Source of the DNA: Nitrosarchaeum sp.
GTDB lineage: Archaea > Thermoproteota > Nitrososphaeria > Nitrososphaerales > Nitrosopumilaceae
DNA length: 64,000 bases
Direction: 5' to 3'
Assembly: GCA_021414365.1 (NCBI GenBank)
Contig: JAIOOR010000008.1
Coordinates: 88,738 to 152,737, forward strand
Both the position numbers and the translations under genes were made by a program. Position 1 is the first letter of the stretch, and the number at the start of each line of letters is the position of its first letter. This document shows, piece by piece, positions 35,619-43,600 of this stretch. The notes below the pieces were generated by a model. That model saw only the letters and a list, made by a program, of their open reading frames with translations. It was not told the DNA's origin and made no database searches.

Positions 35619-36853
35619 TATTTTAAACCACCGAGGATTGATTTTGCGGCAATTTCAACTTTTTTTCTGTTCTTTTGATGTGTGTATACTCGAAGAATAT
35701 TCATAAAACCAGATATTGCAGAGACTACGGGAATTTGTGATATAGGCATCTCTTGAGCAGTTGATTTACCATTCTCATTTGTTATCAAAATAATACATTT
35801 TGATTCATTTTTTGAAGGGGCCAGTGGAATTGATGGAGTGACTGAACTGTCAACAAAAATTTCATTTTCATCGATTTTAGATTTTTTTGATATGGATGTT
35901 CTTAATTCACTAGTTTTAGCTTTTCCTAAATTAGTTCTACTAGTTAAAATTTGTTCAAATACACATTTTAATAATTTTCTGTTTTGATAGTCTTCTGCAA
36001 ATTGTCTTGCACGTCTTAATTTAGAAGATTTTGATGAGATAAGTGTAGTTAGTACGTATTCATCTGTGAGTTTTACATATTCATTAATGTTAAATGATGT
36101 AAAACCAAATTCATCGGAAGATAATCGTAATGCTTCTAATAACATGACTTCTGCAGCTCTAACTGTTTTATGAAAATATACAGCCTTAAACATTTGATAA
36201 CGAGAATGCATCATAGATTCAAAAGAATACAGTGCTGATTTTTCTAGAGCGAGTTTTTTCTTATGTACATCAAGTGACTGTGTTATTCTTTTGTGATCAA
36301 TTTGTGCGTATTCTGCCCCAGTAAAGTAACCATCTCTTAACAAGTAATCCATCATATCAGCACTTAATGCTCCTGAAATAATTTCATTCATGTATTGTAA
36401 TTTAGAATCACCAAAAGCAATTTTCGTGATAAGTTTTTTGTCATATCCATTTTTTGATAAACTATCACCGATTTCAGATTTTAAAATAATTTCTTTACCA
36501 AAATCTTCATGCGAGAATTTTTTTTGTTGTATTACTTCTTCAAAAAGATGTGAGAAAGGTCCATGACCTATATCATGTAAAAGTCCTGCAAGTCTCAAAA
36601 TTTCAATATCATCTGATTTCAAAATTCCTTTTTCATTTAGAGCCTGACCAGCTTGACTTGCAATATGCATAGCGCCCAAAGAATGCTCAAATCTAGTATG
36701 CTGTGCAGCAGGATATGTTAAATGAGCCCCAGAAAGTTGACGTATTCGTCTTAGTCTTTGAAACATAGGAGTGTCAATAATGTTTAGCTCATGATCATAA
36801 ACACGGATAAAATCGTGAATTGGATCTACTATGTCTAAATAATTTTTTTTCAT
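35618..36853 (-). CDS. HD-domain phosphohydrolase (SAMHD1/YwfO-like)
   Basis: A 411-aa protein starting with [13 protein letters not shown], and with [15 protein letters not shown] (His52, His57) and the HD pair in [13 protein letters not shown] (His93-Asp94). This is the metal-binding core of the dNTP triphosphohydrolase-like HD family. Together with tmk and pyrH in one operon it may adjust nucleotide pools, but the substrate is not known. Overlap with tmk is 4 bp (ATGA). Confidence 0.88.
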   Translation of the reverse strand: MKKNYLDIVDPIHDFIRVYDHELNIIDTPMFQRLRRIRQLSGAHLTYPAAQHTRFEHSLGAMHIASQAGQALNEKGILKSDDIEILRLAGLLHDIGHGPFSHLFEEVIQQKKFSHEDFGKEIILKSEIGDSLSKNGYDKKLITKIAFGDSKLQYMNEIISGALSADMMDYLLRDGYFTGAEYAQIDHKRITQSLDVHKKKLALEKSALYSFESMMHSRYQMFKAVYFHKTVRAAEVMLLEALRLSSDEFGFTSFNINEYVKLTDEYVLTTLISSKSSKLRRARQFAEDYQNRKLLKCVFEQILTSRTNLGKAKTSELRTSISKKSKIDENEIFVDSSVTPSIPLAPSKNESKCIILITNENGKSTAQEMPISQIPVVSAISGFMNILRVYTHQKNRKKVEIAAKSILGGLK

Positions 36854-37431
36854 ATGCCTATTTTCTTTGTAAATACTTTCAAGATATCTTTATGAACTTC
36901 TTGTTTTGGTTTTGATGCATCTATAATTTTCCAATGTTCTTTCTTTGCAATATTTCTATAAATTTTTGATATTTTCCTTAGGAATTCTTCATTTTTTTCA
37001 AATTTATCTCTGTTGGTTTTTTTTCTACGAAATGATTCCCTCTGAGACACATCCAACAAAATTACAAGATCTGCTTTTGGAAGTCCAGAATCTAAATTTT
37101 TTAACCATTTATGGTTCATTCCATTTGCTAAACCATAAATTAGATTAGATTGATAATAACGATTCATTATTAAAACAGAATTTTTTGATTGTGCCAATAA
37201 AATTTCATTTAATTTCTCCCATCTATTTGCAGCTAAGAGGCAATGAATTACTTGGGGGGGAAATTTTCTCTTATCATTAAGATATTTTGCAATTTCTTTT
37301 CCAATTGGTGTTTTGTAATCAGGAAAGCTAAAAGTAGTAGTTTTGATTTTCCTTTTTTTTAATGCTTTTGCTAATAAGGCAGTTTGAGTTTTCTTACCTG
37401 CCTGATCTCCACCTTCAATAACAATTATCAT
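36850..37431 (-). CDS. tmk: Thymidylate kinase
   Basis: A 193-aa kinase starting MIIVIEGGDQAGKKTQTALL. The P-loop GGDQAGKKT has Lys rather than the usual Ser before the Thr. The DR motif appears as MNRYYQSNLIYG, and a basic LID RKKTNRDKFEKN follows. It phosphorylates dTMP to dTDP. It is the first gene of the tmk-HD-pyrH operon. The integrase at 37520 is divergent, so the mobile element begins next to this promoter. Confidence 0.93.
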   Translation of the reverse strand: MIIVIEGGDQAGKKTQTALLAKALKKRKIKTTTFSFPDYKTPIGKEIAKYLNDKRKFPPQVIHCLLAANRWEKLNEILLAQSKNSVLIMNRYYQSNLIYGLANGMNHKWLKNLDSGLPKADLVILLDVSQRESFRRKKTNRDKFEKNEEFLRKISKIYRNIAKKEHWKIIDASKPKQEVHKDILKVFTKKIGI

Positions 37432-37519
37432 AAGTTATTAAATCAAAGAAATTAATCGATTAAAAATCTATCAAGATAATGACAAGTCTCTTATTAACAC
37501 TGAGGCACGAAATCAGACC

Positions 37520-38818
37520 ATGTCAGTAATTACCAAAGCAAGAGTCAATCTTACTGAGAATCTCTACCAACGCGAAAAGTGGATTATCAAACTGGATCAA
37601 ATGGCAAAAAAGGAATTATCTAGTGAAAATTATGAACTTTTTGGGGAATATAATAATGAGATGATTAGACTATCTCACTCAAAGATAACTAGGCACAAAA
37701 ATCTCACTCATTATGTAAAATTATCACAATTTTACAAGGGTAATTGGAGAAATATCACTGAAAATGATATTAAAAATATTGTTGGAATGATAATGGAAAA
37801 ACATAGTGATAACGGTAAGGAATCAAATTATACATTTGATCTTAAAAAAAGCCTAAGGGCTGTTGTTAGATTTGCACTTACAGGTACCAGAAATATTCCA
37901 GAAGGAGGAGAGCTAACAATTCTAAGATGTGTAAAGGGGAAAACTCCAATGGATAAATTATCAAGAGAAGATCTTCCAACGAAACAAGAAGTACAAAGAT
38001 TGCTAGACGTGTGTGCAGATTCACCAAGAGATAAAGCTCTATTTGCTGTTCACAATGAAGCAGGAACTAGAATAGGAGAAGTACTTACATTGAAAATTAA
38101 ACATGTTCAGATGGATCAGTACGGAGCTAATCTATTAGTTGAGGGAAAGACAGGTGCAAGGAAAATTAGAATAGTGTTATCAGTACCATACATAACAAAG
38201 TGGATTAATGTACATCCAATGAAAGATGATCCTGAGGCTCCATTATGGATTTACATCAGTAAAAATAATTCATTTGGTCAACCAATGACATATGCAGGAT
38301 TCAACAACATTCTAAGAAAGAGAGTAAGACAGGCAGGATTGACAAAAAGAATCCACTCTCATATTTTCAGACATAAAGAGATTACAGAAATGGCAACCAA
38401 ATTAACAGAGGCTGAAAGTAGAATGAGACATGGTTGGGGAAGATCATCGCCAATGCCAGCAAGATATACTCACCTAAATCAAGAAGATCTTGATAATAAA
38501 ATACTCCAAATGAAAGGAATAAAGAAAGAAGATACAGTAGAAGAATTAGGATTAAGAGAATGTGCCTATTGTAAAGTAAAACATGCAATAGATGCAAAAT
38601 TCTGTGAGATATGTTCTAGACCATTGGATATAATTGAATCAATGAGGATGGAAAAAGAACAAGAAGAAAGAACCAAGGCACTAATTCTAGAGACACTGCG
38701 ACAAGAGCATTCAAGCAACTCAAAGAAATTGGCAAACAAAAAACTCGAAGAAGAGAATAGGGCTAAACAAAAAGAGATTGAACAACTCAAAAAAGTACTC
38801 TCTCAGATAACTAAATAG
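37520..38818 (+). CDS. Tyrosine recombinase/integrase with C-terminal zinc knuckle
   Basis: A 432-aa site-specific recombinase. Visible catalytic residues: Arg184 (EAGTRIGEVL), Lys210, His281 and Arg284 (HIFRHKEITE), His304 (RHGWG) and the nucleophile Tyr316 (ARYTHLN). After the catalytic domain come four Cys (C348, C351, C362, C365; CAYCKVKHAIDAKFCEIC) forming a zinc knuckle, and a long charged coiled coil to the end. This add-on is common in archaeal element integrases. The reading frame is intact, so it may be active. The stop precedes a possible terminator. Confidence 0.92.
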   Translation: MSVITKARVNLTENLYQREKWIIKLDQMAKKELSSENYELFGEYNNEMIRLSHSKITRHKNLTHYVKLSQFYKGNWRNITENDIKNIVGMIMEKHSDNGKESNYTFDLKKSLRAVVRFALTGTRNIPEGGELTILRCVKGKTPMDKLSREDLPTKQEVQRLLDVCADSPRDKALFAVHNEAGTRIGEVLTLKIKHVQMDQYGANLLVEGKTGARKIRIVLSVPYITKWINVHPMKDDPEAPLWIYISKNNSFGQPMTYAGFNNILRKRVRQAGLTKRIHSHIFRHKEITEMATKLTEAESRMRHGWGRSSPMPARYTHLNQEDLDNKILQMKGIKKEDTVEELGLRECAYCKVKHAIDAKFCEICSRPLDIIESMRMEKEQEERTKALILETLRQEHSSNSKKLANKKLEEENRAKQKEIEQLKKVLSQITK

Positions 38819-38848
38819 ATGTTCTAATCAAGTGATGAACCTATTGCG

Positions 38849-38874
38849 AATGCTGAATAAGGATGGCATTTTTT
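38849..38874 (+). terminator. Possible integrase terminator
   Basis: AATGC (38849-38853) pairs with GCATT (38866-38870) around a 12-nt loop and runs into T residues. It lies between the convergent integrase and winged-helix genes. The stem is short, so the call is weak. Confidence 0.3.
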
Positions 38875-38891
38875 GATTTTAAAATATTTTC

Positions 38892-39989
38892 CTAGTCTGC
38901 CTCAGGAATATCATGAATCTCGCCAAAATCTTCAGAATCTGAATATTGAGATCTAGTATCTCTTCTGTTTCTTTTCTTCTTTATGAAATCACTTACAATC
39001 AAAGGAAGTTTTATCTTAATTCCTAATGGTTTTGATTTTTGTTTAAGCATATATTTGAATTTTTTATCATACTCCTCTTGTACATCTTCTTCATTTAGAT
39101 CCTGATAAACTAACTTTTCCATAACATCATCTAGACCATTATTCAAACCATGTAAATCAACTAGAAAAACACTCCAAAAATCAATTAATCTATGTAATTC
39201 ATACTTGTGTCTGTCGGAATATGATATTTCTCCAATTGATAAGTCAGAGTTTACTTTTTTCCATTTTAAAAATGAGGTAGAACTAGGAATGACATCTTCC
39301 TCTTTTAATGTTTTAATAATATAATTTGATGTTGCATAATCTAGAAATATCTCTTTAATGACATCATATTCTTTTCTCTCTCCAGTCTTTATTTTTTTTC
39401 CAATAATGTTTTGTGCGAATATTTCAAAATCTGACATTTCAGGTTTTTGGAAAAACTCGTGAAAATAAGCCTCATGTTCTTTTTGTTTTTTTAGTTGTAT
39501 TCCTGCAAGATAATGCCACAGCAAAAAAACATGTATCTGTAAAATAAAATATTCCTCAATAAATTTTACAATTTTTTTATTATCAAGAAGATTAGAAATC
39601 ATATTTATGTAGTTTTTAAACAAATAATTTTTTTTAATGCTCATTCCGTTTGAAAGGACTGCAAGCATTCCCTTGAAAGTTAAATGAAATGTACTCTCAT
39701 TTTTTTTGAATCTATGTTTGTTTTCTTTTCTTTCATACACATATCCAGTGGGAATTAACCCCATAATCTTATTTGTACCTCGTAGGCGTTTTACCATAAT
39801 TCTCCTCCTCATTCTGAATTTTTTTTCTGCATGATGTTCTGTTACACGGCTGATTTCTGTTTGACTTGCACCCCTTTCTGGATTCTTTTTAATTGCCAGA
39901 TGACGCAAAATCATCTTGTGTTTTCCTTCCAAATCAAAAACATCTGAGCTAAGATAATAAAGTGACTTTAATTTATGAATATTAGACAC
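38892..39989 (-). CDS. Winged-helix regulator of the mobile element
   Basis: A 365-aa protein with GTG start. Residues about 20-115 look like a winged helix: KHKMILRHLAIKKNPERGAS, then QTEISRVTEHHAEKKFRMR and a wing ending FHLTFKGMLAVLSNG, much like the regulator beside amt. The C-terminal part is long, charged and ends in a low-complexity acidic stretch; it is not recognised. It is divergent from the zinc-protein and PrimPol genes, and a 24-bp imperfect palindrome lies at its promoter. It is probably the element's repressor, which is inference. Confidence 0.65.
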   Translation of the reverse strand: MSNIHKLKSLYYLSSDVFDLEGKHKMILRHLAIKKNPERGASQTEISRVTEHHAEKKFRMRRRIMVKRLRGTNKIMGLIPTGYVYERKENKHRFKKNESTFHLTFKGMLAVLSNGMSIKKNYLFKNYINMISNLLDNKKIVKFIEEYFILQIHVFLLWHYLAGIQLKKQKEHEAYFHEFFQKPEMSDFEIFAQNIIGKKIKTGERKEYDVIKEIFLDYATSNYIIKTLKEEDVIPSSTSFLKWKKVNSDLSIGEISYSDRHKYELHRLIDFWSVFLVDLHGLNNGLDDVMEKLVYQDLNEEDVQEEYDKKFKYMLKQKSKPLGIKIKLPLIVSDFIKKKRNRRDTRSQYSDSEDFGEIHDIPEAD

Positions 39990-40010
39990 TATTTTTAATG
40001 AATTATAGTT

Positions 40011-40034
40011 TTTAGGTATAAATTTTACCCTAAA
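40011..40034. promoter_or_regulatory. Operator-like palindrome at the regulator promoter
   Basis: A 24-bp imperfect palindrome: the arms TTTAGG..AAA match at 9 of 12 positions. Its centre is an AT-rich TATA-like stretch 22-45 bp upstream of the GTG of the minus-strand regulator, and it also precedes the plus-strand replication operon. This is the classical position for autoregulation and for repression of replication genes. Confidence 0.45.
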
Positions 40035-40077
40035 TTAGATACTCAATTCCCAATTAATATAACAGTTCTATGATAGT

Positions 40078-40269
40078 ATGACTAAACGCTCTAACAAAGA
40101 AATACTATCACAAATTAGTGAAAACGAATCAGAACACTGCTGTAGTAATACGCCCATCTATGAAATTACTTATAATTACATTTCAAGAAAATGGTTAGTT
40201 TGCAATGAATGTTTAGAGGTTGAATGCTTCAAGACTGACATTAAAGAAAAGGTGAGGATCAAATCATGA
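40078..40269 (+). CDS. Small Cys-containing protein of the element
   Basis: A 63-aa protein. HCC near residue 20 and CNECLEVEC near 45 could form a zinc site. A TATA-like TTAATATAA lies about 23 bp before the ATG. Its end overlaps the next gene by 4 bp (ATGA), so it is the first gene of the replication operon. No family is recognised. Confidence 0.6.
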   Translation: MTKRSNKEILSQISENESEHCCSNTPIYEITYNYISRKWLVCNECLEVECFKTDIKEKVRIKS

Positions 40270-40481
40270 GAGAGTGTAAAGACATGTGCTCTCGTCTTAA
40301 GAGAGTCTCATTTGGGTTTGGAGGGAAAAGATATGCTGATGGTGCCAAATTCTGTTCAACCTGTGGCGAATTTGTGAAAATTGACGGATATAGATGCAAA
40401 TGTTGTGGATCTCAAGTTAGATGCAAATCACATACTAGACGATGGAAAAAATCACGACGTATTGGAGGTATTGGAATTTGA
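40266..40481 (+). CDS. Small zinc-ribbon protein of the element
   Basis: A 71-aa basic protein with two CxxC pairs, FCSTCGEFV and CKCCGSQVRC, and a further CKDMC near the start. The layout CxxxC - K.Y..G.K.C..C - R..CC is shared with the 62-aa protein at 58732, so both belong to a small zinc protein family of these archaea and their elements. Nucleic-acid binding is likely. The stop codon TGA overlaps the TTG start of the PrimPol gene. Confidence 0.7.
   Translation: MRECKDMCSRLKRVSFGFGGKRYADGAKFCSTCGEFVKIDGYRCKCCGSQVRCKSHTRRWKKSRRIGGIGI
40464..40469 (+). promoter_or_regulatory. Shine-Dalgarno GGAGGT deciding the TTG start of the replication gene
   Basis: GGAGGT inside the end of the zinc-ribbon gene lies 8 nt before TTG at 40478-40480, which is in frame with the PrimPol protein and overlaps the upstream stop (TTGA). 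This favours 40478 over the in-frame ATGs at 40442 and 40502. Confidence 0.65.
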
Positions 40482-42514
40482 AGACTGCTGGTAAAAATGA
40501 CATGATAAAAATTCTCCGAGATAGCAGATCATTCAACTGTTTTCCAATTCCCGAGAAGCAAAAAATTGCCGATGATCGTTACAAGGCTTCAAGAACTGTT
40601 CACAATCAAGTCATAACTGAAAATGAAAATTATGGATACATTCCAATAATTGGAACTGGTACTGCAATAACCGATTTTGACAATAAAGAAAGATTTAGAC
40701 CCATTGCAGAACTTATGATTTCAAAGGACTACATGGTTATTGAAACACCACATGGCTGGCATATCCCTGTAACTGGTCTTACTGGCAACATATCCAAGAT
40801 TGAATTATTTGATTATGCTATTCAGGATAAAAAAATAATGGAGATACAAGGAACTGATCATTACTGTGTTGGTGCAGGCTCAGTTATCATGGGTGAGAAA
40901 AAAGATGGGGAAGAGGGATTGTTATTGGAATACAAAAGCGTTGGAACCAATAAAATTTGGAATGTTGATGGCATGGATTTTCACCAGTTTGTTGATAAAA
41001 TATGTACAGAGTGCAATGTAGAAGCAAGAAGGAAAAACTCTAACAGCAGTTACAAAAATTATAGAGATAGATTTCTAAAGGAATTACCACCAACAAAAGG
41101 AACTTCAAACGATTATTTCTTTCAGGCAGGAATACAATGCAATACTGATGGCTTGACTGAAAGTGAAGCACTAGAGAAAATTAGAATTGTATATGACAAG
41201 TGGTCGTCAACCAACGCATTTTCCGATAGACCTTGGTCAAACATAGAAACTAAAGTTAGAGAGGTATATGAGAAAAATCGCAAAGTAGAATCTGGTAGAC
41301 CTAGAAGCAGTAGTAGTGGAATCGATAGAACCGAAATAGCACAAGAAATGATTTCAAATAGACTTCTTTATTCTAATGTAGAAACTCACAACATATTTGA
41401 AAATACTGATGGATTTTTAGAAAAAATAAACGACTCGCTAAAGAGAGAACTTGTATCAAAATATCCAAAAATGGAACAATCCGATTACAACTCAATTCTT
41501 TTCAAATTAGAGGCATTAGCACAACCAATGCCAAAAACAAATAGAAAATTAATGGTGTTTAAAAATGGTGTACGAGATACAAAAACAAAAGAACTAATTG
41601 AAACCAACGATATTGCTGGAATGGGTTTTAGAGATTACAACTATCTAGAACCAACCAAAGAAAATGAACCAACAAAATTCATTGAAATAATGTTTAGCAA
41701 TGTTCCAGAAACAGAACATCCAAGAATTAAAGCTGGATTAAAATCGGCTATCGGACTTTATCTTGATCCTAGAATTTCTGTAATACACGGTTTATCGGGT
41801 GTTGGAAAATCAACAGGGTTGTTGGTTTTAGTTATTGTTCTAGGAAAATATGCAATGACAGTTGAACTTGAAGATTATCTTAATGATCACTTCATTAGAG
41901 CAAAAATTGAAGGTCTTACATTATTGGTATTTCAAGAAATGCCAAAAGACTGGAAAAACTTTGCAAAGATTAAAGCTGATACAGGAGAACAACTAAAAAC
42001 TGGCAGAGGATTTCAACAAGATTCTACAATGTTTGACAATACTTTGAAGATATGGGGCTCTGCTAATTATCTGACCAAGATTCCAGAAAATGAGAAAAAC
42101 GCAATGTATTCTAGAAGATTAAGCCTTATTCACAATATACGTGATCTACCTTATCCAGATAATCCCAATTTGGTCTATGAAATAGTTGAAAACGAGGCTG
42201 AAAAGATAGTTTCTTGGATACTAAACCTACCTGACGAAGAATGTGTGTATGAAGACAGTAAGACAGTAAGGAAGGAATGGGAAGAATTAGCAAGTCCAGA
42301 AATTGGATATTTGCAGGATAATTGGGAACTAACCGAAGAAAACACATCTACACATGTAATGAAGATCATACAGCATTATAATGAAAAAATAGGAAATACT
42401 ATCGACATAGACCAAATGACAAAACTCTTACACAATCATGGGTTTATTGTCAAACAAAATATGGTATCGAATATCAGGGAGAAGACAAATGATGACGGAC
42501 AAATGAAATTATGA
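40478..42514 (+). CDS. PrimPol-SF3 helicase replication protein
   Basis: A protein of 678 aa counted from the TTG start. The N-terminal part looks like an archaeo-eukaryotic primase (PrimPol): acidic motif ITDFDNKERF (residues about 64-73), the sxH-type motif ETPHGWHIPV (89-98) and VGAGSVI (131-137). The C-terminal part is an SF3-type helicase: Walker A GLSGVGKST (438-446), Walker B LLVFQEMP (about 481-488) and motif C IWGSANYL. This D5-like arrangement is used by plasmids and viruses to prime and unwind their own DNA. It supports the element being a replicon. Confidence 0.85.
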   Translation: MKTAGKNDMIKILRDSRSFNCFPIPEKQKIADDRYKASRTVHNQVITENENYGYIPIIGTGTAITDFDNKERFRPIAELMISKDYMVIETPHGWHIPVTGLTGNISKIELFDYAIQDKKIMEIQGTDHYCVGAGSVIMGEKKDGEEGLLLEYKSVGTNKIWNVDGMDFHQFVDKICTECNVEARRKNSNSSYKNYRDRFLKELPPTKGTSNDYFFQAGIQCNTDGLTESEALEKIRIVYDKWSSTNAFSDRPWSNIETKVREVYEKNRKVESGRPRSSSSGIDRTEIAQEMISNRLLYSNVETHNIFENTDGFLEKINDSLKRELVSKYPKMEQSDYNSILFKLEALAQPMPKTNRKLMVFKNGVRDTKTKELIETNDIAGMGFRDYNYLEPTKENEPTKFIEIMFSNVPETEHPRIKAGLKSAIGLYLDPRISVIHGLSGVGKSTGLLVLVIVLGKYAMTVELEDYLNDHFIRAKIEGLTLLVFQEMPKDWKNFAKIKADTGEQLKTGRGFQQDSTMFDNTLKIWGSANYLTKIPENEKNAMYSRRLSLIHNIRDLPYPDNPNLVYEIVENEAEKIVSWILNLPDEECVYEDSKTVRKEWEELASPEIGYLQDNWELTEENTSTHVMKIIQHYNEKIGNTIDIDQMTKLLHNHGFIVKQNMVSNIREKTNDDGQMKL

Positions 42515-42533
42515 TTCTAATTCATTACAATTA

Positions 42534-42583
42534 ACGTACAAACGTACAAGCTATTAGAAAAATAAGTTTAGTACATGTGTACT
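42534..42583. repeat. Short repeat cluster, possible origin or operator
   Basis: Two adjacent copies of ACGTACAA (42534-42541 and 42542-42549), then a near-palindrome AGTACATGTGTACT (42570-42583). The cluster lies 20 bp after the replication protein gene and before a small HTH operon. Iteron-like repeats beside a replication gene suggest an origin, or else an operator for the HTH gene. Confidence 0.4.
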
Positions 42584-42651
42584 GTATGTTATTTTAAAAC
42601 ATTTCAATCTGAATCAAAATATGCTTTTTAATTACTTGTGGTTAATTACAA

Positions 42652-42813
42652 ATGATGGAAGACAATAAACACAGACTCTTTGCGGAGATTGATCAAGATA
42701 CCATTCTAAAACTTGTAAAACTGAATAAACCAAACGAACTCCAAGCAGACTGGCTCAAATCACTTGTTGAACATGTTTGTAATTGTGAAAAGTGGCGGGC
42801 AGAACAGGTATGA
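42652..42813 (+). CDS. Small protein of the element
   Basis: A 53-aa soluble protein, MMEDNKHRLFAEIDQDTILK and on to VCNCEKWRAEQV. The end CNCEKW has two Cys. It overlaps the next gene by 4 bp (ATGA), which supports both. The first or second Met may be the start. No family is recognised. Confidence 0.55.
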   Translation: MMEDNKHRLFAEIDQDTILKLVKLNKPNELQADWLKSLVEHVCNCEKWRAEQV

Positions 42814-43142
42814 GTTCACTAAATCAAATACTAGTAAAGTATCTAAAAACAAATCAAGTTCAATATGCAACATTAGACGAAGTGCCTCATTTCAGGGAAT
42901 ACTTTCTAAATTACTTACAAGTTATTTGGAAAACTCCTACAGAGTACTTGGAAACCAGATACAAAAATACATGCATATCACTCAGTAAAGGCACAGCAAT
43001 GAGAGACATTCGACTTGGTGCCGTATACGGATTGATGTTTCATTGCAACATAAAGCAATACCAAATAGCACATCTAGTTGGTGTTAGTGTAAGAACGATT
43101 AGACGAGACATGAATTATATCCATAAACGAGTATACAAATGA
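42810..43142 (+). CDS. Small helix-turn-helix protein of the element
   Basis: A 110-aa basic protein. Its last 30 residues, KQYQIAHLVGVSVRTIRRDM, form a typical helix-turn-helix of the sigma-70 region 4 or resolvase type. The start at 42810 overlaps the previous stop (ATGA); an upstream ATG at 42792 lies inside the previous gene. It could regulate element genes or copy number. Confidence 0.7.
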   Translation: MSSLNQILVKYLKTNQVQYATLDEVPHFREYFLNYLQVIWKTPTEYLETRYKNTCISLSKGTAMRDIRLGAVYGLMFHCNIKQYQIAHLVGVSVRTIRRDMNYIHKRVYK

Positions 43143-43268
43143 TAAAAGAGGACAGAATTCTCATTATGTTGTTCATACCTAATTTCCGCTTTTCAAAAAA
43201 AATAGTACTAACATCTAGAATCTATCATTCAATTAAATGCGTATAAGGGATTATATGTTATCTAATTT

Positions 43269-43406
43269 ATGATACCTATTCGACAATTATATGGTTGTAT
43301 GAGATGTAATGCAGTATTTCACATTCATTTTAGTAACAAACAACAATGTCCTCATTGTGGCGCAGGTTTACATCTAGCACAACGACTTGAATGGTCTCTT
43401 GAATAA
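43269..43406 (+). CDS. 45-aa zinc-ribbon microprotein
   Basis: MIPIRQLYGCMRCNAVFHIH, then QCPHCGAGLHLAQ, to the end. Two CxxC pairs spaced 15 residues apart make a zinc ribbon similar to rubredoxin or rubrerythrin knuckles. It has no overlap with neighbours. The 43407-43600 interval after it holds no recognisable gene or repeat. Confidence 0.65.
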   Translation: MIPIRQLYGCMRCNAVFHIHFSNKQQCPHCGAGLHLAQRLEWSLE

Positions 43407-43600
43407 AATAACATTTCAAGCCTAAATTCAGTATGAGTTTCATAAGATCGTTTATCAGCAAGATGACTAAAACCACTTTGACCACTTATGGTAAATGAGG
43501 CGCGTACTAGGAAGGAAAACAGATGCATCTATCAAAATGCATTATTACGAATACAGTATTCTCAGGCATAGTTACTAAATAATTAACATTACTGTGATGA

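Larger units (their letters stand above)
37520..43406. mobile_element. Putative integrated element (integrase to zinc-ribbon gene)
   Basis: The stretch holds a tyrosine integrase, a winged-helix regulator with its own operator-like palindrome, two small zinc proteins, a PrimPol-helicase replication protein, a repeat cluster and three further small genes. It interrupts housekeeping genes and looks like an integrated plasmid or provirus. No attachment repeat or tRNA target could be found by eye, so both ends are approximate; the exported-protein genes after 43.6 kb may also belong to it. Confidence 0.6.

Noticed and set aside
40442..40477. ATG 40442 as start of the PrimPol gene
   Set aside because: It would lie deep in the upstream gene; the TTG at 40478 has a perfect ribosome-binding site and a start-stop overlap.
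37501..43510. TGAGGC[AG]CG near 37503 and 43497 as attachment repeats of the element
   Set aside because: Only nine bases with one mismatch; expected by chance and not linked to a tRNA or to a clear gene truncation.
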